Positions 44,205-52,159 of a stretch of 64,000 nucleotides of DNA are shown here, one piece after another. The translations under genes and the position numbers were made by a program. Source of the DNA: Halalkalibacter hemicellulosilyticusJCM 9152. GTDB lineage: Bacteria; Bacillota; Bacilli; Bacillales; Bacillaceae_D. The number at the start of each line of letters is the position of its first letter. The first letter of the stretch is position 1. The stretch is from assembly GCF_000513115.1 (NCBI RefSeq), contig NZ_BAUU01000016.1, positions 47,852 to 111,851 of the forward strand, given 5' to 3'. The notes under the pieces are model-generated. The model did not search any database and was not told the DNA's origin. It saw only the letters and a list, made by a program, of their open reading frames with translations.

Positions 44205-44753
44205 CTATGCTTCTTTTCGTTCGATTGTTGGTGAAGTTCTCATTAAATGAAGATGATAAAGATCCTTTTCAATTTGAAATAAGTTGTAGTCTCCCTTTTG
44301 GTTGAGCGCTTCGAAAATATCAGGACGTAATTCATTAGCCAGTGTACAATAAGGCAGCTTTAATGCAGCGTGGTAGGACCTTTCGTTATGCTTACGAATT
44401 CTCATATAGACCGTTTGAATGTCACAGGAAAAAAACAATTCATTGAAGAAGGCTTCCTTTGCTCTCTGGTTATAACCAAGTCCAAAATAAGGTGAGCCGA
44501 TCCATGTACCTAAAAAGCCTGATTGTTCATGAACATCATACAAATTAATCGTGCCGATCGGAGAGCCCCATTCATCGACAATAGTCCTTGAAATTAATTC
44601 TCCGCACTCCTCAGCTTCGATTGTCTTTTTTGTCAAAAAGACATATTCATCATACGTATGTGCCTTTTCCCGTACAAAGGGAAAAACGGCTGGGTCTACT
44701 AATAATTCATATAAGTGATGGCAATCTGCGACATCTCTTTGTTTTAAAATCAT
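44205..44753 (-). CDS. GNAT family N-acetyltransferase
   Basis: Acetyl-CoA-dependent acetyltransferase of the RimJ/RimL-like branch, 182 aa. The N-terminal strand-helix (ILKQRDVADCHHLYELLVDP), the core TWIGSPYFGLGYNQRAKEAF (CoA-binding region) and MRIRKHNERSYHAALKLPY are recognisable. ATG 44753 is 8 bases downstream of GGGGGG. That ribosome site lies in a short hairpin with a T7 run, immediately after a structured tRNA-like RNA. The leader suggests riboregulation of this gene. The substrate is unknown. Confidence 0.85.
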   Translation of the reverse strand: MILKQRDVADCHHLYELLVDPAVFPFVREKAHTYDEYVFLTKKTIEAEECGELISRTIVDEWGSPIGTINLYDVHEQSGFLGTWIGSPYFGLGYNQRAKEAFFNELFFSCDIQTVYMRIRKHNERSYHAALKLPYCTLANELRPDIFEALNQKGDYNLFQIEKDLYHLHLMRTSPTIERKEA

Positions 44754-44760
44754 CAAAAAA

Positions 44761-44888
44761 ACCCCCCTTGATAGAGGTAGAATGGGAATCCACCCTCGAA
44801 TTTAATAATCAAACACATCAAATTCGGGGTGGGAATCGAACCCACTAGAACCAGCCAAGCTGATGGCGCACCAATTGCCTTCCCATTC
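44761..44888 (-). ncRNA. structured leader RNA with tRNA-like D and T arms
   Basis: Read on the minus strand, an outer 9 bp stem is formed by GAATGGGAA (44888–44880) and TTCCCATTC (44788–44780). Inside are a D-arm-like hairpin (GGC, loop AATTGGTGC, GCC; 44879–44865) and a perfect T arm (GTGGG, loop TTCGATT, CCCAC; 44845–44829). An alternative stem pairs CCACCCCGAATTT (44832–44820) with AAATTCGAGGGTGG (44803–44790) and would break the T arm. ACCTC then pairs with GGGGT over the ribosome site of the GNAT gene, followed by T7. No CCA end and no normal acceptor or anticodon stem exist, so it is not an ordinary tRNA. Confidence 0.65.
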
Positions 44889-44899
44889 GCTATATAATG

Positions 44900-45369
44900 G
44901 AATAATAACGTATAATACGCTAAAATCGTTAGTTATTCATATGAAACACATCATTTTTATTAATATACGACGTTTAACTCTATATTCCTCTTTTATATTA
45001 AATGTTTTTTTGTAAAAAAGATACCACTTTTTCATGAAATTTTCATGAAAAAATTAATCATTTTTTTACAAAAAGATTAAGGAATAGACAAGGTTTTCAA
45101 AGAAAAAGGTGGGGTGCAAAAAAAGAGGGAAAAAGCAGAAGAAAAATGAACAAGTATGCGAATTGAACTTCTTATGAAAGAGGCCATTCAAAAACGGCAA
45201 TTGTTCCCTTTTTGAATGGCCTCGAAGCAATGAGTGTAGTTGCTAGATCTTTTAAAGTGGTGTGGTGAATGACTTTCTCGCCATAAGACAGGTAGTGAAT
45301 GGAGCTATTTCAACAGGAACTTAAAGAAATTCATTGTCCGGTTTCCTTAAATCATCACAGTCTTTTCAG
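44900..45369. other. AT-rich intergenic region with a strong hairpin
   Basis: No gene found. GAGGCCATTCAAAAA (45180–45194) pairs perfectly with 45209–45223. It has T-rich flanks and may terminate yfhF, whose stop is 147 bp away on the minus strand. The left part should hold the promoter of the structured RNA and the GNAT gene. Confidence 0.5.
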
Positions 45370-46284
45370 TCAGTTCTTCCCTTTTAACGTATCAGTTAGA
45401 GCAGGTTCTAACGTAGCATATTGGAACGTGTAGTCGAAGTCTGCGCTTTTCTTTGGTAAGACCTTTTGTCCATCAAGTACTAATGTACTCATTTCTCCGA
45501 GTACGACCTTAAGGAGAAAGGTTGGGGTAGGGAACCAGTGAGGTCTATTTAGTATGCTTGCTAATGTTTGGCCGAACTCTTTCATTTGAACTGGGTTTGG
45601 AGCTGTTACATTTAATGGTCCTATAATTGCACTGTTTTCTATGGCAAGAGAGAATAAGCGCACAACATCGTCCATGTGTACCCAGCTCATCCACTGTTCT
45701 CCGGTACCGAGGTTTCCACCTGCAAAAAGCTTATATGGCAGAAGCATCTTCGGCAATGCCCCTTCCTTCTTGTCAAGTACGATTCCTAGCCGACAAAAGG
45801 CAACTCGTACCCCGAAATCACGGGCTTTAGCGGCTTCCGTTTCCCAACTATTTACGACTTTCGTTAAAAAGCTATCATCAACAGGCTCTGAGTCTTCAGA
45901 AAAGGTTTTACTCGTTGAATGGCCATAATAGCCTATCGCTGATGCATTGACTAATACGCGTAAAGTAGGAGTAAGCTGCTTGATTAAGTCGATGACTGCA
46001 CGTGTTGATTCGATGCGGCTGTTGAGAATCGCTTGCTTTCGCTCTTCTGTCCATCTGCCAGAGCCGATTGATTCTCCTGCTAAGTTAATAATAGCCTTGA
46101 CACCTTGCAATTCTTTTTCAGGAGTAGCTTTATCATGTAACCATTCGACATAATGAACTTTTTCTTTTACTGGTTTGTTTGTAGCATCTCTTGTTAAAAT
46201 GTAAACAGTATGTCCTTGTTTCGTTAAATGTTCAGTTAAAGCAGAGCCGATTAAACCTGAGCCACCTGCGATTGCAATGTTCAA
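45370..46284 (-). CDS. yfhF: TIGR01777 family (SDR39U1-like) epimerase
   Basis: NAD(P)-binding extended-SDR protein, 304 aa, annotated in related genomes as a nucleoside-diphosphate-sugar epimerase or a cell-division-inhibitor homologue. The Rossmann motif is AGGSGLIGSALTEHL near the N-terminus. INLAGESIGSGRWTEERK, SAIGYYG and WMSWVHMDDVVRL are typical of the family. The start ATG 46284 follows AAAGGGAGG on the minus strand. It lies divergently next to recX, exactly as yfhF–recX in B. subtilis. The reaction is unknown. Confidence 0.9.
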   Translation of the reverse strand: MNIAIAGGSGLIGSALTEHLTKQGHTVYILTRDATNKPVKEKVHYVEWLHDKATPEKELQGVKAIINLAGESIGSGRWTEERKQAILNSRIESTRAVIDLIKQLTPTLRVLVNASAIGYYGHSTSKTFSEDSEPVDDSFLTKVVNSWETEAAKARDFGVRVAFCRLGIVLDKKEGALPKMLLPYKLFAGGNLGTGEQWMSWVHMDDVVRLFSLAIENSAIIGPLNVTAPNPVQMKEFGQTLASILNRPHWFPTPTFLLKVVLGEMSTLVLDGQKVLPKKSADFDYTFQYATLEPALTDTLKGKN

Positions 46285-46381
46285 TTGGTTGACCTCCCTT
46301 TAGACATTGACATGTATAGATTTATTGTAAGGGTTCTATGATAAATAGCCAACATTAACGGTTTGAAGGAGTCTGGAGAAT

Positions 46382-47182
46382 ATGGTAGCTATTACGAAAA
46401 TAGAAGTTCAAAAGAAGAATAAGTCGAGGTATTCGATCTTTGTGAATCGCGGAAATGGAGAAGAATATGGCTTTAGCGTTGATGAAGATGTTCTAGTCAA
46501 ATATCGTCTACATAAAGGACAAGAAATCAATGAAAAGGAATTGCGGGCCTTAATTGAAGCAGATGAAGAAAGGAAGGTTTACCACTTAGCTATTCATTAT
46601 TTGTCTTATCGAATGCGCTCACGCAAAGAAATTCGTGATTATTTAATCCGAAAAGAGAAGGATGAAAAGTATATTGATATAACAATAAAGAAATTAGAGC
46701 AAGAAAAATGGTTAGATGACCGGGAATTTACACGAGCTTATATTCAATCAAAACAATTAACACAAGTGAAGGGACCGATGAAATTAAAGCAAGAATTAAT
46801 GATGAAAGGAGTGAATGAAGAAATTATTGATGCTCATTTAATGGAAATACCATTTGAAGAATGGGTGGGAGAAGTGAGAAAGTGGATTGAAAAGAAAGAG
46901 AAACAGGATATACGCTTGTCACAACGAGCGAGGAAAGATAAGCTCGTTGGGCAGTTATATACAAAAGGCTACACCGAAGCGATTATTTCAGAAGCGCTAA
47001 GCACGTTTGAAAATGAGGATCACGAACGTGAAGAATGGAAAGCGATTTGTTATCAAGGGGAAAAGATAAGGAAAAAGTATCGACATTTACATGGCTGGGA
47101 GTTCCAGCAAAAGTGTAAGCAAGCCCTTTATCGTAAAGGCTTCTCAATCGATCTAATTGAACAATTTTTGAAGGAAGAATAA
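46382..47182 (+). CDS. recX: recombination regulator RecX
   Basis: Modulator of RecA filaments. It is a 266 aa helical protein made of repeated three-helix units, with the family patterns YLSYRMRSRKEIRDYLIRKE, LEQEKWLDDREFTRAYIQSK and LYTKGYTEAIISEAL. The length is typical of Bacillus RecX, longer than in E. coli. It starts 97 bp from the divergent yfhF and is followed 13 bp later by yfhH, probably one transcript. Confidence 0.92.
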   Translation: MVAITKIEVQKKNKSRYSIFVNRGNGEEYGFSVDEDVLVKYRLHKGQEINEKELRALIEADEERKVYHLAIHYLSYRMRSRKEIRDYLIRKEKDEKYIDITIKKLEQEKWLDDREFTRAYIQSKQLTQVKGPMKLKQELMMKGVNEEIIDAHLMEIPFEEWVGEVRKWIEKKEKQDIRLSQRARKDKLVGQLYTKGYTEAIISEALSTFENEDHEREEWKAICYQGEKIRKKYRHLHGWEFQQKCKQALYRKGFSIDLIEQFLKEE

Positions 47183-47195
47183 GGAGTGAATTCTA

Positions 47196-47507
47196 GTGAC
47201 AGAGAAACGATTCAGTGAAATGACCGAACATGAGTTGAGAACAGCGATAGCTGATTTTAACGAGAAAGCTAAGAAGGCAGAACAAATGGGTATGTCGAAC
47301 GAATTTGCAGTCTATGAACGAAAAATGTTAATGGCCCAAGCTTATATGTTAGATCCCATTGATTACAAGCCTGGTGAAATTTATTCTGTAAAAGGTAGCA
47401 CGTCAAGCTTTAAAATTGATTATTTGAATGGTTATTTTGCTTGGGGCTATCGAGATGGAGCTAAGAGCTTAGAAGCTGTTCCAATTTCATTGCTTGAAAG
47501 AAAATAA
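47196..47507 (+). CDS. yfhH: YfhH-like protein
   Basis: A 103 aa protein. The N-terminal helical half (FSEMTEHELRTAIADFNEKAKKAEQ) is followed by a small beta-rich half (DYKPGEIYSVKGSTSSFKIDYLNGYFAWGYRDG). It matches YfhH in position directly after recX. GTG 47196 follows AAGGAGTGAATTCTA. The beta part resembles an SH3-like fold by its strand pattern; function unknown. A terminator-like hairpin follows. Confidence 0.84.
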   Translation: MTEKRFSEMTEHELRTAIADFNEKAKKAEQMGMSNEFAVYERKMLMAQAYMLDPIDYKPGEIYSVKGSTSSFKIDYLNGYFAWGYRDGAKSLEAVPISLLERK

Positions 47508-47513
47508 ACGAAA

Positions 47514-47551
47514 ACGACATCCGAGCAGGTGATTTCATGTTTGGATGTCGT
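47514..47551 (+). terminator. terminator after recX–yfhH
   Basis: ACGACATCC (47514–47522) pairs with GGATGTCGT (47543–47551). Confidence 0.65.
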
Positions 47552-47566
47552 TGCATTTGCACAAGG

Positions 47567-47776
47567 CTATTTTGGGAATATCCCGCTTTGGATTAAACAA
47601 TCTTGACCTAGGCTATTAACATCTTCATGTTTGATTAAAGATATTGTTTCCGATTTCGAGTACTTTCTTAAACGTATTTCCCCACCCGGAGCATGAAGCT
47701 TCAATTGAACAGTTAGTCCATGTAGCAGATCAAGCGCTTTATATAAAGGGAAGGATTGTTTAGCTTTTACGGTGTT
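47567..47776 (-). pseudogene. start-less coding remnant, about 69 codons
   Basis: The minus strand is open from just after a stop at 47779–47777 to TAG at 47569–47567. It encodes a protein-like sequence containing LYKALDLLHGLTVQLKLHAP, GGEIRLRKYSKSETISL and QSGIFPK. No plausible start or ribosome site is present. I read it as the 3' part of a lost gene of unknown family. Confidence 0.35.
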
Positions 47777-47800
47777 CTACTGAATGGTAATGATAAAAGC

Positions 47801-47833
47801 GCCTTACGATGAGTATAAGGCTCATCGTAAGGC
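47801..47833 (-). terminator. intrinsic terminator of the sspK operon
   Basis: GCCTTACGATGAG (47801–47813) pairs perfectly with 47821–47833. On the minus strand it is followed by GCTTTTATC and lies 14 bp after the small gene's stop. Confidence 0.82.
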
Positions 47834-47846
47834 TTTCTACAGCGCA

Positions 47847-48002
47847 TTAACTTCGTTGGATTCGGCGGTGGATTCTTGTTTTGATATCATGCTGTGACAT
47901 TTGTGTTTCACCGTTCACTTGATGTGAAGCATGTTTAGGATTGGCTCGAGGAGAATCAAATGGACTTTTGTATTCGAATGCATGCATCGTTTCCTTATTC
48001 AT
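47847..48002 (-). CDS. YpzG-like small protein, 51 aa
   Basis: The product begins MNKETMHAFEYKSPFDSPRA and continues NPKHASHQVNGETQMSQHDI. The PRANPKH…QVNGETQ pattern is that of the YpzG family of small Bacillus proteins. ATG 48002 has GGAGGTGTCCGTC upstream. It starts 23 bp after sspK on the same strand, with a terminator right after, so the two probably share a spore-stage transcript. Function unknown. Confidence 0.72.
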   Translation of the reverse strand: MNKETMHAFEYKSPFDSPRANPKHASHQVNGETQMSQHDIKTRIHRRIQRS

Positions 48003-48025
48003 GACGGACACCTCCGATTGATCAA

Positions 48026-48178
48026 CTACTTTTCTTGCTCTTGGCTATTTTTCATTCGCTCTTGTGGGCGCGTATTAATTGTCCCGTTTGGTCGTAATGA
48101 TTCATAGGTGTTGTAATCTTTCGGTGAACTTCCTTTGAAGTTAATATGATTAGGAAAGTCCTTTGCTTTGTTTCTCAC
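48026..48178 (-). CDS. sspK: small acid-soluble spore protein K
   Basis: A minor spore protein of the dormant forespore. The 50 aa product VRNKAKDFPNHINFKGSSPK, with LRPNGTINTRPQERM, matches SspK closely. GTG 48178 follows AGGAGGGGCATTC; the longer frame to 48244 runs through the promoter and is rejected. A sigma-G-type promoter lies 31 bp upstream, which fits the known regulation. It sits in the yfhH–yfhJ interval as in B. subtilis. Confidence 0.88.
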   Translation of the reverse strand: MRNKAKDFPNHINFKGSSPKDYNTYESLRPNGTINTRPQERMKNSQEQEK

Positions 48179-48208
48179 GAATGCCCCTCCTTTAAACATG
48201 TTCAGTAA

Positions 48209-48239
48209 TAGTATGGTTTGATATAATGTGATTATTTCA
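48209..48239 (-). promoter_or_regulatory. sigma-G promoter of sspK
   Basis: On the minus strand, TGAAATA (48239–48233), 17 bp, CATACTA (48215–48209). The −10 is a perfect CATnnTA. Confidence 0.7.
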
Positions 48240-48267
48240 CGCAATGATTGACAAAGGAGGCACCGAT

Positions 48268-48505
48268 ATGGAAATTCGCTTTCAACGTTTAACGGAACAG
48301 CTTCTTGAAGCGAACATGGGTTGAAAGTTTATGGGAGGATTTTGAGGTGACAAGAGCGAAGGGTGGCTGGAGCTACAAAGGGCAGGACATGACGGAGAAG
48401 GTTGTCACCAAATGGATAGCTCAATATGGCCCGCATCTTCATCATTATAAGCCGAAAGAGAAGAAGTTTAACCATTTGAACAACGAAGATCCGTTTCCAC
48501 ATTAA
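48268..48505 (+). pseudogene. yfhJ: yfhJ (WVELL family) with internal deletion and frameshift
   Basis: ATG 48268, behind AAAGGAGGCACCGAT, encodes MEIRFQRLTEQLLEANMG and then TGA at 48322. The rest of the protein continues in the +1 frame as RTWVESLWEDFEVTRAKGGW, then YKGQDMTEKVV, ending at TAA 48505. In the family about a dozen residues separate these two parts. The downstream frame alone has only a TTG without a ribosome site. The most economical reading is a small deletion that also shifted frame. Confidence 0.68.
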
Positions 48506-48548
48506 CGAGTGTTTTCGGCGGTCAGCGACCGCCAAAATCTACGAACGA

Positions 48549-49529
48549 TTAGGGGAGGACGATGTTAAGTTTCTTCTGTAAGGCTTCTTCGCTGAATACC
48601 CAGCCGGTATAGGAATTCATAACTGAAAGCTCCTCATCTAGCTGGACGATCGCCACAAATGGATAGTGGCCTTTGCTGCGATATCTAAGATCAACGAAAC
48701 GAACTTCTGTTATGCCATCCTTCTCAAACGTTTCCCAACGATATGTTGGTGAAAAGGAAAGAAAAGCATCAAGGTTTGCGTCTTGTCGTGCAGCATTTAA
48801 GACCTCTGTATCAGGAATTGGATCAAAGGCATATTGCTCAAAGTATTCCAATTGACGGTTACGACATTCTGTTACATACATGACGCTAGGCGTTCGAATA
48901 ACAACGTGCCATTGACTCCAGTTTATAGTTGGTGAAACAAAGACATGTGTTGCGTCTGGGTGGGCTTCTTTGGCGATTTGTACGACAGCTTTCTTTGATA
49001 AAATCCTCCATATATAATAGAGGGCGATTATGATGTACAATATCAGCATGACAGGTCCGGGTGAAGACCCAACTAGCCATAGGGAAAGAGCAACTAAGTG
49101 ACTAATGAAAATAAAAGGGTCGAAGATATTAATGACGCCAAGTGCAATCCATTTATTCGAGAAAGGTCTTAATGCTTGCGTGCCATATGCATTAAAGATG
49201 TCAACGAAAACGTGTAGGAACACAGCAATAAAAGACCAAAGTAAGATCGTTTGCCAATTGCTTGTGCCTGTAAATAATGTAATCCCACCTGTAATGAGTA
49301 ACGGCCATGTGAAAAGTGCGGGTACAGAATGGGTGACACCTCGATGATTCCGTATGTAGACGGCGTTGTTTTTTAATTTTAAAATCGTATCAAAGTCAGG
49401 AGCTTGTGAACCGATAATGGTTGCAGTCATGACCGCTGCTGGTAAGAGCGGGTCGTTTGCTACAATGGGATCTAATGTAGCTAATCCACCAAGTGCGATA
49501 CCCATCACCACGTGTGTTCCAGTATCCAT
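48549..49529 (-). CDS. yfhP: YfhP-like membrane-bound metal-dependent hydrolase (DUF457)
   Basis: A 326 aa membrane protein of the LexA-binding/YdjM-type DUF457 family. The N-terminal MDTGTHVVMGIALGGLATLD, QAPDFDTILKL and NHRGVTHSVPALF carry the conserved His/Asp residues thought to bind metal. LHVFVDIFNAYGTQ follows in the next membrane segment. About five membrane segments in the first 190 residues are followed by a soluble C-terminal half. It precedes mutY as yfhP does in B. subtilis, where it is linked to surfactin/sporulation control. Biochemistry unknown. Confidence 0.88.
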   Translation of the reverse strand: MDTGTHVVMGIALGGLATLDPIVANDPLLPAAVMTATIIGSQAPDFDTILKLKNNAVYIRNHRGVTHSVPALFTWPLLITGGITLFTGTSNWQTILLWSFIAVFLHVFVDIFNAYGTQALRPFSNKWIALGVINIFDPFIFISHLVALSLWLVGSSPGPVMLILYIIIALYYIWRILSKKAVVQIAKEAHPDATHVFVSPTINWSQWHVVIRTPSVMYVTECRNRQLEYFEQYAFDPIPDTEVLNAARQDANLDAFLSFSPTYRWETFEKDGITEVRFVDLRYRSKGHYPFVAIVQLDEELSVMNSYTGWVFSEEALQKKLNIVLP

Positions 49530-49613
49530 GCTGAGATCCTCCTTATCGGTTGAAATAGGTATAGTTTATTTATACCCGAAAGTGAAGAGATTAAAAAGGG
49601 AGACAAGGAAAAG

Positions 49614-49964
49614 ATGACGAAACCTTTACAAATTTTCATGGAGTATAAAATAATACCACAAAAAATTAAAGAATATGAAGCGGCGATGGAAATGGTACTT
49701 ACGACATTGCCAAATTATGATGTAAGTGAAATCGAATGGTTTGTCGCAGAGGATCAGCCATACCTATATGTTGAAATGTTTGAAGTGCCGACGGTCTCTC
49801 ATTACCAAGCATTAAAGAAGCTAAGGCAATCTACGGAGCATCCTGTGTTCAGCTCAATTGTCCCGTTTATTGAGTGGAGAGAAGAAAATCCATTGCTGGG
49901 CCTTTCAACGAAAAGGTGTATAAGAGGTTGTTCAAACACGAAGTCTTGTCTGGATGATTTGTAG
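49614..49964 (+). CDS. small NIPSNAP/monooxygenase-like protein, 116 aa
   Basis: I cannot name the family. The first 95 residues look like a compact alpha/beta domain of the dimeric ABM/NIPSNAP type: LQIFMEYKIIPQKIKEYEAA, YLYVEMFEVPTVSHYQALK and FIEWREENPL. The last about 18 residues run into repeat copy D, so the C-terminus may have been altered by the repeat. Start ATG 49614 follows ACAAGGAAAAG. Function unknown. Confidence 0.65.
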   Translation: MTKPLQIFMEYKIIPQKIKEYEAAMEMVLTTLPNYDVSEIEWFVAEDQPYLYVEMFEVPTVSHYQALKKLRQSTEHPVFSSIVPFIEWREENPLLGLSTKRCIRGCSNTKSCLDDL

Positions 49965-50155
49965 TCGTAACGGTTCCTCATTCCGCTAAATAAGGGAAAA
50001 ATGCAGACAAAGCGAATTTGGGAATCCTTATTCCTCTAATGTGATTGTTTTTAGAGGAAATGAGGATGAGAAGGCTTAATAAAGGAATGAAGATCCGCTA
50101 AGCAGTCGAATTAAGCAGATAGAGATCAAATAGAGGAATGAGGATCCTAATTCTA
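49963..50155. repeat. dispersed intergenic repeat, copy D
   Basis: Has GGTTCCTCATTCCGCTA at its left and AGAGGAATGAGGATCC near 50132–50147, the same cores as the other copies, plus GGGAATCCTTATTCCTCTAA in the middle. It fills the gap up to mutY together with a short hairpin (50163–50199). Confidence 0.72.
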
Positions 50156-50222
50156 GTTCTATGTGGCGCTGAAATAGGTAAAAAAATTTTTTCAATGCCT
50201 TTTTAACAACAAGGGGGAGAAG

Positions 50223-51338
50223 ATGAGTCAATCATATGTAGAAGATTTTTCACAGAAAACATTTCAGGTAGCTCTTGTTGAGTGGTTCCATTCGCAGAAA
50301 CGTAACTTGCCATGGCGACAGACGAGTGATCCTTATAAAATATGGGTATCGGAAATTATGCTTCAGCAAACCCGTGTCGATACGGTAATCCCTTATTATC
50401 AGGCATTTATAAGACAGTTCCCTACGCTTTTGGATTTAGCAAAGGCAGATGAGGATGCGATCTTAAAAGCGTGGGAAGGATTAGGTTATTACTCACGAGT
50501 TCGTAATTTGCAAAAGGCAGCGCAGCAGGTTCTCGAACAATTTAATGGAGTCGTACCAGACACTCGTGAAGAAATATCAAGTCTTAAAGGAGTTGGACCC
50601 TATACGGCAGGGGCGATTTTAAGTATCGCCTATGGAAAGGCTGAGCCTGCAGTAGACGGAAACGTGATGAGAGTGCTTGCGCGAGTATTGTTAGTTAATG
50701 ATGACATTGCTAAGCCTGCTACTCGAAAGCTCTTTGAGACGATATTATACGATCTTATTCATAAGGAAGATCCATCTGGATTTAATCAAGGACTTATGGA
50801 GCTAGGAGCACTTATCTGTACGCCTACCTCGCCAGGCTGTTTAATCTGTCCAGTACAACAAGTTTGCCGCGCTTATTCCGCAGGAAAGCAGGACGAGCTA
50901 CCAGTGAAATCGAAAAAGAAAAAGCCAAAGTCCAAAGAGCTCGCAGCAACGATTGTTCAAAATGATAACGGTAAAGTGTTGATTGAGAAAAGGCCGGAAA
51001 ATGGCTTGTTAGCACGACTTTGGCAATTTCCGATGGTGGAAGCAAGGAGAGACGAGCAGGTAAACGCAATCTATGAGCAATTTGCGACATATAAGTTCTC
51101 ATTAAAGCTTGAAGACAAGGTGCAGGAAGTGGAGCATGTCTTCTCACACTTGAAGTGGACAATTGACGTGTATGAGGGAACGGTAGGGAATCAGTCTTCC
51201 ACTTATACTTCTGAAAGCAAATGGGTTGAAATCGAAAGGCTAGAGGATTATGCCTTTCCCGTTTCCCATCAAAAGATCATTGAAGCATTAAAAGAAAGAC
51301 AGCAATTTGAGAAGAAAATGAAAGGTTATGGAAGGTGA
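50223..51338 (+). CDS. mutY: A/G-specific adenine glycosylase
   Basis: Removes adenine mispaired with 8-oxoguanine. The HhH-GPD domain has the catalytic Glu in VSEIMLQQTRV, the helix-hairpin-helix LKGVGPYTAGAI and the Asp in AVDGNVMRVLARV. A [4Fe-4S] loop follows (CTPTSPGCLICPVQQVC). The C-terminal Nudix-like domain that recognises 8-oxoG begins near residue 235 (KSKELAATIVQ). It is 371 aa, normal length. ATG 50223 has GGGGGAGA upstream. Position after yfhP matches B. subtilis yfhQ. Confidence 0.95.
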   Translation: MSQSYVEDFSQKTFQVALVEWFHSQKRNLPWRQTSDPYKIWVSEIMLQQTRVDTVIPYYQAFIRQFPTLLDLAKADEDAILKAWEGLGYYSRVRNLQKAAQQVLEQFNGVVPDTREEISSLKGVGPYTAGAILSIAYGKAEPAVDGNVMRVLARVLLVNDDIAKPATRKLFETILYDLIHKEDPSGFNQGLMELGALICTPTSPGCLICPVQQVCRAYSAGKQDELPVKSKKKKPKSKELAATIVQNDNGKVLIEKRPENGLLARLWQFPMVEARRDEQVNAIYEQFATYKFSLKLEDKVQEVEHVFSHLKWTIDVYEGTVGNQSSTYTSESKWVEIERLEDYAFPVSHQKIIEALKERQQFEKKMKGYGR

Positions 51339-51342
51339 TTCG

Positions 51343-52098
51343 ATGGATTTGCAGCTAAACGGAAAAGTAGCCTTAGTAACAGGCGGGTCTAAAGGAATTG
51401 GCTTGTCGATTGTTAACGGTCTGCATGAAGAAGGAGCGAGAGTCGTCGTCGTTGCGCGAGGAAAAGAGGCTTTAGCTGACATAGAACAAAAGCTTGCCAA
51501 TGTCGAGACGATAGTAGCAGATTTAATGGATCCAACAGAGCGTGAGGGTGTTATGGGACATATCATCGAGCGTTATGGCAAGATCGATATTTTAGTGAAT
51601 AATGTTGGTGGAAGTAACGGAGGGGCAATTAAGGAAACGAGTATGGAGCTTTTTTACGAGGGGCTAGAATTAAACTATTTCTCAGCCGTGCATTTTAGTA
51701 AATTAGCCTTACCGCACATGAAGACCCAGCAGTCTGGCGCGATTATTAACATTTCATCGATTTTCGGACGTGAGGCAGGAGGGAAGGCAACGTATAATAA
51801 TGCGAAGGCGGCGATGATTAGCTTTACAAAGGCATTAGCTGATGAAGTGATGGCCGATGGGATTCGGGTGAATAGTGTCGCTCCTGGATCAATTTTACAT
51901 CCGACAGGTAATTGGCAAAAAAGAATTGAGGAAAACCCTGAGAAAATGAAGCAGTTTGTTGAGGAGGAAATTCCAGGAGGACGCTTCGGCCGACCAGAGG
52001 AAGTGGCGAACGTCGTTGTCTTCTTAGCCTCAGAAAAAGCAAGTTGGGTATCAGGTGCTACTATTAATGTCGACGGTGGACAGTCAAATAGCTTTTAA
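51343..52098 (+). CDS. short-chain dehydrogenase/reductase
   Basis: NAD(P)(H)-dependent SDR of 251 aa. It has the cofactor motif TGGSKGIGLSI, the NNVGG motif, the catalytic Ser in INISSIFG and YNNAKAA with the Tyr-x3-Lys pair. It resembles 3-oxoacyl-ACP reductases and small-molecule dehydrogenases; the substrate is not fixed. The frame opens at 51328, but AAGGTGATTCG points to ATG 51343, 5 bases after mutY, so the two are co-transcribed. Strong terminator after. Confidence 0.88.
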   Translation: MDLQLNGKVALVTGGSKGIGLSIVNGLHEEGARVVVVARGKEALADIEQKLANVETIVADLMDPTEREGVMGHIIERYGKIDILVNNVGGSNGGAIKETSMELFYEGLELNYFSAVHFSKLALPHMKTQQSGAIINISSIFGREAGGKATYNNAKAAMISFTKALADEVMADGIRVNSVAPGSILHPTGNWQKRIEENPEKMKQFVEEEIPGGRFGRPEEVANVVVFLASEKASWVSGATINVDGGQSNSF

Positions 52099-52105
52099 TA
52101 ATGAT

Positions 52106-52145
52106 AACGTACACCATGAAATGCTCCATGTTCATGGTGTACGTT
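52106..52145. terminator. bidirectional terminator
   Basis: AACGTACACCATGAA (52106–52120) pairs perfectly with 52131–52145. It sits between convergent genes. Confidence 0.88.
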
Positions 52146-52159
52146 ATTCGTTACACGAT

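Noticed and set aside
44829..44888. Ordinary tRNA gene
   Set aside because: T and D arms are present, but no 7-bp acceptor stem, proper anticodon loop or CCA can be drawn; kept as a tRNA-like RNA instead.
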